Source of the DNA: Clostridiales bacterium UBA3680
Lineage (GTDB): Bacteria > Bacillota > Clostridia > Lachnospirales > CAG-274
DNA length: 12,842 bases
Direction of reading: 5' to 3'
Assembly: GCA_002372875.1 (NCBI GenBank)
Contig: DFJD01000044.1
Coordinates: forward strand, 4,907-17,748
The notes under the pieces were generated by a model. The model worked only from the letters and a program-made list of their open reading frames with translations, was not told where the DNA came from and did not search any database. Positions 1 through 5,768 of the stretch are shown piece by piece (position 1 is the first letter of the stretch; each line of letters begins with the position of its first letter). The translations under genes and the position numbers were made by a program.

Positions 1-961
1 GCATATCTCTGTAGTGATCCTCGAGAATTTTGCAAACATTTTTAAATTCCTCAAATGCTTCGGGGAACTTCTGCTCCATCTCGTTAATGTGCATAGGTGT
101 ACGAACGCCGGCAACAACATCCTCACCCTGTGCGTTTGTAAGGAATTCTCCAAAAAGGCCCTTTTCACCTGTTGCAGGGTCTCTTGTGAAGGCAACGCCC
201 GTACCGCAGTCATCACCCATATTACCAAATGCCATTGACTGAACATTTACAGCAGTTCCCCATGAATAGGGAATATCATTATCTCGGCGATATTCATTTG
301 CTCTGTCGTTATCCCATGAACGGAATACAGCCTTTATCGCTCCCATGAGCTGTTCTTTGGGATCGGAAGGGAAGTCCGCATTAAGTTTTGATTTATATTC
401 GGCTTTGAACTGATTTGCAAGCTCTTTTAAATCATCGGCATTCAACTCGACATCATTTCTGACGCCCTTCTTCTTCTTCATTTCATCTATAAGCTGTTCG
501 AAGTAAGATTTGCCCACTCCCATAACAACATCGGAATACATCTGAATAAATCTTCTGTAACAGTCCCATGCCCAACGGGGATTACCTGATTTTTCGGATA
601 TAGCCTCAACAACGGCTTCGTTCAATCCAAGATTAAGTATTGTATCCATCATACCGGGCATAGATGCTCTTGCCCCGGAGCGAACGGAAACAAGCAAGGG
701 ATTTTCCTTGTCACCGAATTTTTTACCTGTGATTTCTTCCATTTTTACAATGTACTCATCTATTTGAGCACGAATATCGTCATTAATTTCGCGACCATCC
801 TCGTAATATTGTGTACAAGCCTCCGTTGTAATGGTAAAGCCCTGAGGCACAGGTAACCCGATGTTTGTCATTTCCGCAAGGTTTGCTCCTTTACCTCCGA
901 GAAGCTCTCTCATGTTGGCATTACCTTCGGAAAACAAATAGGTGTATTTTTTATTTCCCAA
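1..961 (-). CDS. ppdK: Pyruvate, phosphate dikinase, N-terminal part (3' end beyond left edge)
   Basis: PPDK interconverts pyruvate, ATP and phosphate with phosphoenolpyruvate, AMP and pyrophosphate in the cytosol; in fermentative clostridia it serves glycolysis and gluconeogenesis. I translated the minus strand by hand from 961: 320 codons are present out of about 875 in the family. Family motifs are GGKGANLAEM (residues about 22-31), VRSGARASMPGMMDTILN (about 93-110) and GTGVAFTRDPATGEKG (around residue 275), all in the N-terminal ATP-binding region. The phosphohistidine and PEP-binding domains would lie outside the window. The start is TTG at 961-959, directly before GNKKYTYLF. It is supported by a GGAGGAG ribosome binding site six bases upstream and by family-like sequence from the first residue; no ATG lies nearby in frame. 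The gene is transcribed away from the plus-strand operon and has a long leader with repeats. Confidence 0.96.
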   Translation of the reverse strand, partial: MGNKKYTYLFSEGNANMRELLGGKGANLAEMTNIGLPVPQGFTITTEACTQYYEDGREINDDIRAQIDEYIVKMEEITGKKFGDKENPLLVSVRSGARASMPGMMDTILNLGLNEAVVEAISEKSGNPRWAWDCYRRFIQMYSDVVMGVGKSYFEQLIDEMKKKKGVRNDVELNADDLKELANQFKAEYKSKLNADFPSDPKEQLMGAIKAVFRSWDNDRANEYRRDNDIPYSWGTAVNVQSMAFGNMGDDCGTGVAFTRDPATGEKGLFGEFLTNAQGEDVVAGVRTPMHINEMEQKFPEAFEEFKNVCKILEDHYRDM

Positions 962-967
962 TTTAAT

Positions 968-974
968 CTCCTCC
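968..974 (-). promoter_or_regulatory. Ribosome binding site that fixes the TTG start of ppdK
   Basis: On the minus strand this reads GGAGGAG, six bases before TTG at 961. It decides the non-ATG start, because the next in-frame ATG is 17 codons in and has no comparable site. Confidence 0.85.
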
Positions 975-1020
975 TTACATTTATTTCATTTATATTATAA
1001 AAATGATATACATAATCCCG

Positions 1021-1220
1021 GCGAAATCTTTAATTTCGCATCTTGACTCCACGAAATCGGGGATTTCGCATCTTGACTCCACGAAATCGGGGATTTCACA
1101 TCTTGACTCCACGAAATCGGTGATTTCGCGTCTTGACTCCACGAAATCGGTGATTTCGCGTCTTGACTCCACGAAATCGGAGATTTCGCGTCTTGACTCC
1201 ACGAAATCAGAGATTTCGCG
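1021..1220. repeat. Array of 30-bp direct repeats, each holding a short hairpin
   Basis: The period is exactly 30 bp. Each unit has a constant TCTTGACTCC (1041, 1071, 1101, 1131, 1161 and 1191) followed by a 20-bp block beginning ACGAAATC. Within each block CGAAATC and GATTTCG form a 7-bp stem around a 3-nt loop. Going rightwards the six loops are GGG, GGG, GGT, GGT, GGA and AGA, while the stems are constant apart from one change near 1098. A degenerate seventh hairpin (GCGAAAT/ATTTCGC) starts the array at 1021-1039. The stem halves of adjacent units can also pair across the 13-nt spacer, giving a second folding register. There are no unique spacers, so it is not CRISPR. If transcribed from the promoter at 1276-1303, the array lies in the ppdK mRNA leader. 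Its function is unknown. Confidence 0.9.
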
Positions 1221-1224
1221 TCGT

Positions 1225-1274
1225 TGAATAGGCTCGATATATAAAAGCAAGCTTTTATATATCTCACCTATTCA
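1225..1274. repeat. 50-bp near-perfect palindrome
   Basis: The outer arms TGAATAGG (1225-1232) and CCTATTCA (1267-1274) pair over 8 bp. The inner arms at 1236-1248 and 1251-1263 pair over 13 bp (GATATATAAAAGC against its complement) around the central AA. A 3-by-3 internal mismatch separates the two stems, and all arms share the same centre at 1249.5. It directly abuts the repeat array and lies just downstream of the predicted minus-strand -10 box, so the ppdK transcript would begin within or next to its right arm. It could be a 5' mRNA stem-loop, a dyad operator, or the end of a MITE-like insertion. No U-run follows the hairpin on either strand, so a simple terminator is unlikely. Confidence 0.85.
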
Positions 1275-1275
1275 C

Positions 1276-1303
1276 ATTATACCACAATTTTGTCAAATTT
1301 CAA
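1276..1303 (-). promoter_or_regulatory. Predicted sigma-A promoter for ppdK
   Basis: On the minus strand, -35 TTGAAA (1298-1303) and a perfect -10 TATAAT (1276-1281) are separated by 16 bp. Initiation would fall near 1269, giving a leader of about 300 nt that includes the palindrome and the repeat array. A TTGACA at 1291-1296 is a better -35 match but is only 9 bp from the -10. Confidence 0.65.
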
Positions 1304-1401
1304 TATATTTATTTGATATTTTTTTTGCATTGTGACGAAAAATCGGTTAACGCTTTGATAATAATACATTTTATATTCATTTTCATCTTTAAAAATTTAT
1401 A

Positions 1402-1430
1402 TTGAAAAAAGAAAAAATATAGTTTAAAAT
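1402..1430 (+). promoter_or_regulatory. Predicted sigma-A promoter for the DUF4230/STAS-kinase operon
   Basis: -35 TTGAAA (1402-1407), a 17-bp spacer and -10 TAAAAT (1425-1430) point toward the gene at 1466. A small palindrome, TAGTTTA-AAA-TAAACTA (1420-1436), overlaps the -10 and could be an operator, though its AT-richness makes chance plausible. Confidence 0.55.
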
Positions 1431-1465
1431 AAACTATGTAATATGTTTTGTAAAGGAGGTATTTT

Positions 1466-2134
1466 ATGGATGATGTAAAAAAAAGCTCTAAAAAGGAAGA
1501 TGACAAAAGGCAAAAAGAAATAGAAAAGCAATGGTCAAAAGCCGGGTTTAATTTCGGACTTTACGCTGTTTTTGCCTGCCTGCTCTTAATTCTTGCTTTT
1601 TACGCTTACAAGGAGATCAACAAGAATTTTCTGCAACAAAAAGAGGGCGAGCTTACGGTAACTGCCGAATCAGCCCTTGAAAAAATCAAAGAAAGAACCG
1701 ATCTTTCCACCGCAATGTACACCTATAATTCGGTAGTAACCGTTTACGAAGACGAAAAAATCAAATATCACGCCGCCTATAAGGGAAAAATAACCGCAGG
1801 GGTGGACCTTTCAAAATTCACACTTTCAAAGGTCACCTCCCAAAATAAACCCGGTAAACTTATAATCACCATTCCGAAAGCGGAAATACAAGACACCAAT
1901 ATAGATCAGAACTCTATTGACTGTATTTTTACAAATAACAAGTATAACACGGAAACCGTACAAGCAGAGGCGATAAACAAATGCAGCGATGATTTGAAAA
2001 GAGCTGCCGCAGAGGATGAAAGAATAAAAGAGGCGGCTCAAAACAACGCCATCAATTCGGTAAAGGCTCTTATAGAACCTCTTGTTAAGGACAGTGGTTA
2101 TACGGTTGAAGTCAAGGTAGGTGAGAGTGAATGA
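1466..2134 (+). CDS. Membrane-anchored DUF4230-family protein
   Basis: 222 residues with a charged N-terminal cytosolic tail (1-28, rich in Lys, Glu and Asp), one transmembrane helix (about 29-48, GLYAVFACLLLILAFYAY) and an extracellular domain. The domain carries the pattern I associate with DUF4230: a first beta region ending in YKGKITAGVDLSKF (about 105-118), then KLIITIPKAEI (131-141), then an acidic helical region toward the C-terminus (about 165-215). The function of DUF4230 is not known to me. ATG at 1466 has an AAAGGAGG site at good spacing. It is the first gene of a plus-strand operon and overlaps the next gene by four bases. The neighbour at 2131 has the same domain on a lipid anchor, so the two may form a complex at the outer face of the membrane. 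The topology is well supported; the family call is from recalled pattern. Confidence 0.8.
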   Translation: MDDVKKSSKKEDDKRQKEIEKQWSKAGFNFGLYAVFACLLLILAFYAYKEINKNFLQQKEGELTVTAESALEKIKERTDLSTAMYTYNSVVTVYEDEKIKYHAAYKGKITAGVDLSKFTLSKVTSQNKPGKLIITIPKAEIQDTNIDQNSIDCIFTNNKYNTETVQAEAINKCSDDLKRAAAEDERIKEAAQNNAINSVKALIEPLVKDSGYTVEVKVGESE

Positions 2135-2718
2135 TGAAAACACCGAAGATAATATCAATAATTGTTACTTGCGCCCTTCTTTTCGGTTGTTCTACGAAAA
2201 AGGAGGTAAAAAGCCTTTCCAAATATGATATACAAAATATCTGTAAAATAGCAACTCTCGATTTGTACTATCAAAATGTTGCAAAAGGAACAAAATCCCC
2301 CGGAACCGGTCTTGTGCACACCTTTGAAACGGAAAGAAAGTTTTTTATAAGATATACAGGGAAAGTAACCCTGGGTGTTAATGCCGACAATGTAGATATA
2401 AAAATCAAGGATAACGAGGTAACGGTTACCATGCCGAAGGCCGAAATTATTTCCGAACCCACGGTAGATGCAATAAGTGCCAATGATATATTTATTTCTC
2501 CCGATTCTTTTCTGAACAAGAACGAAATAGATCAGGATGACCAAAAAAAAGCAATAGAGATCGCTCAGAACGAAATGCTTGAAACGGCAAAAAACGATTC
2601 CGAAAAATACGACCTTGCAACCGACAGAGCTCAATCACTTATAAAAAGTTTTATAGAGGCGGTCGGTGAAGAAATAGGCGTGCAATATGTGGTTGTTTTC
2701 AACACAAAAGACAGCTGA
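2131..2718 (+). CDS. DUF4230-family lipoprotein
   Basis: 195 residues. The N-terminus is a lipoprotein signal peptide: Lys at position 3, a hydrophobic core (IISIIVTCALLF) and a lipobox LFGC with the modified Cys at residue 20, so the mature protein should be lipid-anchored on the outer face of the membrane. The body shares the DUF4230 pattern with its neighbour: YTGKVTLGVNADNV (about 75-88) then VTVTMPKAEI (97-106), followed by an acidic helical C-terminal half. The start ATG at 2131 overlaps the previous stop in ATGA; a second ATG at 2134 is also possible, and both give the same lipoprotein. Tight coupling suggests co-translation with the gene at 1466. The role is unknown. The different anchors of the two copies (helix versus lipid) suggest non-redundant roles, which is inference. 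Confidence 0.8.
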   Translation: MMKTPKIISIIVTCALLFGCSTKKEVKSLSKYDIQNICKIATLDLYYQNVAKGTKSPGTGLVHTFETERKFFIRYTGKVTLGVNADNVDIKIKDNEVTVTMPKAEIISEPTVDAISANDIFISPDSFLNKNEIDQDDQKKAIEIAQNEMLETAKNDSEKYDLATDRAQSLIKSFIEAVGEEIGVQYVVVFNTKDS

Positions 2719-2744
2719 CAAACAAAATTTAAAGGAGTGACAAT

Positions 2745-3923
2745 ATGGTAGAGATAAACAATAATAAAGTGAGAATTACCGGAAGAATAGATTCAAACAA
2801 CGCCAAGCAATTTGAAGACGAATTGTTTGCCGCAGTTGATTTAAACAACCCCGTGCTTGATGCATCGGAGCTTGAATATATATCCAGTGCAGGCCTTCGT
2901 GTTTTGCTTAAATTAAAAAAAAGCACTTCATCGGCGGTTAGTGTTATAAATGTTAATTCGGAAATATATGATATTTTCACCGTTACCGGTTTTGACAGCA
3001 TTCTTGAAATAAAAAAAGCACTCAGAAATGTAGATGTGAGCGGCTGCGAAATAATCGGTCAAGGCGGAAACGGTACGGTGTACAGACTTGATGATGACAC
3101 GATAGTAAAAGTGTACAAGCCGAACGTAAGCCTTGAAAAAATCGAAATGGAACGTAGCTTTGCAAAGACTGCCCTTGTAAACGGTATCCCTTGTGTGATA
3201 ACTTATGATGTTGTAAAATGCGGCGACAGCTACGGCATAGTATTCGAACTGCTCAAATCCGATACTCTCGGACACGCTATATCAAACAACCCCGATAGAT
3301 ATGATGAATATGTCGATAAGTATGTGGCACTTGCCAAAGAGCTTCATGGTGCAAATCTTAATGACAGCACTTTTACAACCATCAAATCCGTATTGCACGA
3401 TAGAGTGCCAAACCTGAAAAAATGGTGTTCGGATGAAGAAGTAGCGCTTGTAGACAGCCTTGTAGACGAGTTGCCCGATGACGGTTCTATTATACACGGA
3501 GATTTACATCCCGGCAACATCATGATACAAGATGGCGAACTTTTATTGATAGATATGCCGGAGGTGACCGTAGGTGCCAAAATATGGGATCTTACAGGTA
3601 TATACAGAGATCTTATTTCGGCTCTTCAAGCCCCCGATCCCTCTGTTAAGGCTTTGCTGGAAAAAAGCACAGGAATGTCCGGTGAATTGCTTAAGAAAAC
3701 GGGATATGAATTTTTCACTCGTTATACCGGCATTACCGACAAGAAGGAATTGGAAACGTATTTTAAAAAACTCGGGCTTGTTTATGCTCTAAATGTTGTG
3801 CTTGTTCTCGCCGGCGGAAGTGCCAAAGCCGTACAAAGAGCAGAACCTATAATCCAAAAACTGTTAAGAGAGACTATAATCCCCAATGAACAGACATTAA
3901 GAAGTTTTTTAAAAAATAGCTGA
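2745..3923 (+). CDS. STAS (anti-anti-sigma) domain fused to APH-like kinase, copy 1
   Basis: 392 residues, cytosolic, with no signal or membrane helix. Residues 1-95 form a STAS domain with VRITGRID (9-16) and LEYISSAGLRVLLKL (43-57). By alignment to SpoIIAA/RsbV, Ser48 is the likely phospho-acceptor. Residues 101-390 resemble the aminoglycoside phosphotransferase/choline kinase fold, as in the TIGR02172 group: a Gly-rich loop IGQGGNGTVYRL (104-115), a presumed ATP-binding Lys122, the catalytic loop HGDLHPGN (251-258, Asp253), a metal-binding Asp270 in LLLID, and Asp282 in WDLTG. All expected kinase residues appear present. The ATG at 2745 has an AAAGGAG site; the gap to the lipoprotein gene is 26 bp. 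Tandem paralogue at 3946. The kinase might phosphorylate the attached or neighbouring STAS serine, but a small-molecule substrate is equally possible. I cannot name a substrate. Confidence 0.85.
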   Translation: MVEINNNKVRITGRIDSNNAKQFEDELFAAVDLNNPVLDASELEYISSAGLRVLLKLKKSTSSAVSVINVNSEIYDIFTVTGFDSILEIKKALRNVDVSGCEIIGQGGNGTVYRLDDDTIVKVYKPNVSLEKIEMERSFAKTALVNGIPCVITYDVVKCGDSYGIVFELLKSDTLGHAISNNPDRYDEYVDKYVALAKELHGANLNDSTFTTIKSVLHDRVPNLKKWCSDEEVALVDSLVDELPDDGSIIHGDLHPGNIMIQDGELLLIDMPEVTVGAKIWDLTGIYRDLISALQAPDPSVKALLEKSTGMSGELLKKTGYEFFTRYTGITDKKELETYFKKLGLVYALNVVLVLAGGSAKAVQRAEPIIQKLLRETIIPNEQTLRSFLKNS

Positions 3924-3945
3924 ACGGTGGGGGAGGCACAAAACA

Positions 3946-5106
3946 ATGATCGAAGAAGCAAACGATATAATAAAAATAAGCGGCAGGATCGATTCAACCA
4001 ATGCAACTCAATTTGAAGAAGAAATGCTTGCCTTTGACATAAAAGGCGATGTCACCATTGATGCACGCGAGCTTGAATATATATCCAGTGCAGGATTGAG
4101 AGTATTTTTAAAGCTCAAGAAAAAAGCCGATGCGAATGTTAATGTAACAAATGTTTCCCCCGAAATATACGATATCTTTGAAGTGACAGGCTTTACAAGT
4201 ATATTAAACGTAAAGAAAGCACTTCGAAATATGTCTGTAAACGGGCTTGAAGTTATAGGAAAAGGGGCTACGGGCACTGTTTACCGTATAGACAATGAAA
4301 CAATCATAAAGGTGTTCAATGAAAATGTAGGACTTAACCTGATAAATAACGAGGGTAAAAAAGCAAAAGCCGCCTTTATTTTCGGTGTCCCTACAGCAAT
4401 ATCATACGACACTGTAAAGGTTGGAAACTGCTATGGCGTTATATACGAATTATTAAATGCAAAAGATCTTTTAACCATCATAAGAAATGATAAAGAACAT
4501 ATTGAGGAACATGTGAAAAATTTTGCTCTCAAAATAAAAAGCATGCACCAAATAGAGGTCGATGACACCTTTAATGACATAAAACAGGGTACGATAGATT
4601 ACCTTGGCTCTCTTGAGGGACTTATCTGCAGTGCGGATGAAGTGAAAAAAATTCGTGCCGTAATAGGAAATATTCCCGACAGAAACACCTTTATACACGG
4701 AGATGCCCACATAGGAAATGTTATGGTGCAAAAAGGTGAATACATGTTTATTGACCTTTCATCCTCCGGAAAGGGACATCCCATATTGGATCTGGTAAGT
4801 ATGTGTTCCTGCTTTAAGCTCTCTCAATCACTATCCCAAGAAGCGAGAGAGGCTCGTGAGATAACAAGAGGCTTTTCCTTATCTGAAATCGAGTTAATAT
4901 GGAACACTTTTTTTAAAACCTATTTGGGTACGAATGACGAAAACTATTTAAAAAAAGCGGAAGAGCAGATTTTGGCTGTTACCTATTCACGAATTATACT
5001 TGCAGCCGTCGCCATCCCCGGCTTGTTTTCGGAAAATAAACTCGAATCTTTTAAAAGTAAAGCCATAGAATACTACGACAAAGGGCTTAAGCCTATATGC
5101 TTTTAA
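3946..5106 (+). CDS. STAS (anti-anti-sigma) domain fused to APH-like kinase, copy 2
   Basis: 386 residues with the same plan as the preceding gene and key residues at the same numbers: IKISGRID (9-16), LEYISSAGLRVFLKL (43-57, Ser48), IGKGATGTVYRI (104-115), Lys122, HGDAHIGN (251-258, Asp253), FID270 and LDL with Asp282. Position by position I count 60 identities in the first 100 residues and about 41 in the next 100, then strong divergence outside the catalytic motifs, notably residues about 203-245 and after 284, where APH-type enzymes usually bind substrate. This points to a duplication with conserved STAS function and changed substrate or partner specificity. ATG at 3946 follows GGGGGAGG; the gap from copy 1 is 22 bp. 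It is the last gene of the operon, with a terminator 38 bp after the stop. Confidence 0.85.
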   Translation: MIEEANDIIKISGRIDSTNATQFEEEMLAFDIKGDVTIDARELEYISSAGLRVFLKLKKKADANVNVTNVSPEIYDIFEVTGFTSILNVKKALRNMSVNGLEVIGKGATGTVYRIDNETIIKVFNENVGLNLINNEGKKAKAAFIFGVPTAISYDTVKVGNCYGVIYELLNAKDLLTIIRNDKEHIEEHVKNFALKIKSMHQIEVDDTFNDIKQGTIDYLGSLEGLICSADEVKKIRAVIGNIPDRNTFIHGDAHIGNVMVQKGEYMFIDLSSSGKGHPILDLVSMCSCFKLSQSLSQEAREAREITRGFSLSEIELIWNTFFKTYLGTNDENYLKKAEEQILAVTYSRIILAAVAIPGLFSENKLESFKSKAIEYYDKGLKPICF

Positions 5107-5143
5107 AGGAAACATCAATCAATTAATCATTCGTTATAGCACT

Positions 5144-5180
5144 AAAAAAGGACTCTTTCGTTTTGAAAAAGTCCTTTTTA
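5144..5180. terminator. Bidirectional intrinsic terminator
   Basis: A 10-bp stem, AAAAAGGACT (5145-5154) against AGTCCTTTTT (5170-5179), with a 15-nt loop. On the plus strand it ends in a T-run after the STAS-kinase operon; read on the minus strand the leading A-run becomes a U-run, so it can also end the operon finishing at 5218. A second weak hairpin (GGGAACA/TGTCCC, 5192-5210) lies between it and the minus-strand stop. Confidence 0.85.
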
Positions 5181-5217
5181 GCTGTTTTAAAGGGAACAAA
5201 CAGTTGTCCCGTACACA

Positions 5218-5532
5218 TTACCGCTCTAAAGCACTTTGTTGCTTACTTTTCGAGCGTTTTCGGCCATCGGGAAACCAACCTTTTTTTACCCTCTGTTCTT
5301 GTTCATAAAGTTCTTTTATGCTCCAAAGACAGATTATTCCGAAAATGCTTAACAAGTTTCTCGCAGTGTGATTTGAGGCAAAAACAGAAGCGCTCACAGC
5401 TCCGACTCCCACAATAAAGAATAACGGCCAAATATTTTTTGTGAAATAATACTCCGCCTTGATAACGATGGGATGAAATATGCCTATAAGAAGAAAAGAC
5501 AACACTCCCAATATTATGCCGTCAAAATGCAT
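5218..5532 (-). CDS. DUF4491 family small membrane protein
   Basis: 104 residues with three predicted membrane helices (about 4-24, 35-53 and 59-72). The segments IGIFHPIVIKAEYYF (16-30) and WSIKELYEQEQRVKKGWFP (70-88) match what I recall of DUF4491, a family of about 100 residues common in anaerobic Firmicutes and Bacteroidetes and of unknown function. The C-terminal tail is basic (RKRSKSKQQ). ATG at 5532 is preceded by GGGAGGG at six bases. It is the last gene of the minus-strand series, 26 bp after the DUF1858 gene, and converges on the STAS-kinase operon across a shared terminator. Confidence 0.9.
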   Translation of the reverse strand: MHFDGIILGVLSFLLIGIFHPIVIKAEYYFTKNIWPLFFIVGVGAVSASVFASNHTARNLLSIFGIICLWSIKELYEQEQRVKKGWFPDGRKRSKSKQQSALER

Positions 5533-5558
5533 ACACTGCCCTCCCGATGAATTGTTTC

Positions 5559-5768
5559 TTACTGTTCTTTTTCTTCAAAATACTTTTCGATATCTTTAAG
5601 AACAGCATTAACATCCATTCCGTGAACCATACAAGCCTCTTCAAGACTTTCCATTTGTGATGAGGGACAACCCACACAGTGCATGCCGCTGTTCATCAAT
5701 ACTGCAGCCACTCCCATATCTATTTGTAAAAGTTCGCCGATAAGTGTTTCTTTTGTAATCGTTTGCAT
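5559..5768 (-). CDS. DUF1858 domain protein (CxxC redox-type helical domain)
   Basis: 69 residues, cytosolic. The whole protein is one DUF1858 / hybrid-cluster-protein-associated domain: ITKETLIGELLQI at the start, then HCVGCPSSQMESLEEACMVHG (30-50) with the Cys31/Cys34 pair, and MDVNAVLKDIEKYF at the end. The family is thought to act as a redox disulfide or metal-binding module; the substrate is unknown, and no hybrid cluster protein gene is in the window. The start at 5768 directly follows the lepB stop (TAAATG on the minus strand), and its AGGAGG lies inside the last lepB codons, so translation is probably coupled. Confidence 0.9.
   Translation of the reverse strand: MQTITKETLIGELLQIDMGVAAVLMNSGMHCVGCPSSQMESLEEACMVHGMDVNAVLKDIEKYFEEKEQ

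Larger units (their letters stand above)
962..1465. other. Divergent intergenic region of 504 bp between ppdK and the DUF4230/STAS-kinase operon
   Basis: This gene-free stretch holds, from left to right: the ppdK ribosome binding site; an AT-rich spacer; a 30-bp repeat array (1021-1220); a 50-bp palindrome (1225-1274); a minus-strand promoter (1276-1303); a plain AT-rich segment (about 1304-1400) in which I see no structure; a plus-strand promoter (1402-1430) with a small palindrome over its -10; and the ribosome binding site of the gene at 1466. Short open frames cross the repeats on both strands, but they are by-products of the repeat length being a multiple of three. Confidence 0.8.

Noticed and set aside
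1041..1200. Series of plus-strand -35 boxes (TTGACT in each repeat)
   Set aside because: No -10-like hexamer lies 16-18 bp downstream of any of them; the region there is the CGAAATC hairpin.
1021..1220. CRISPR array
   Set aside because: The repeats are directly contiguous with a fixed 30-bp period; there are no variable spacers of 25-40 bp and no cas gene.
990..1267. Open frames of 74-90 codons on both strands encoding repeated decapeptides such as DAKSPISWSQ
   Set aside because: The repeat unit is 30 bp, so any stop-free frame stays open through the whole array. Three frames are open at once, none has a good ribosome binding site, and the longest minus-strand frame begins at a GTG inside the palindrome.
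1826..2634. Long minus-strand frames (110 and 159 codons) opposite the DUF4230 genes
   Set aside because: They lie antisense to two genes with clear starts, a signal peptide and family motifs; their predicted products are Cys, Phe and Tyr-rich without family features.
2745..5106. Aminoglycoside resistance genes
   Set aside because: The APH-like fold is a broad superfamily; fusion to a STAS domain and tandem duplication with DUF4230 genes point to signalling or an unknown substrate rather than drug resistance.
5163..5417. Plus-strand frame of 84 codons between the terminator and the DUF4491 gene
   Set aside because: It begins inside the terminator hairpin and runs antisense through the well-supported DUF4491 gene, with no ribosome binding site.
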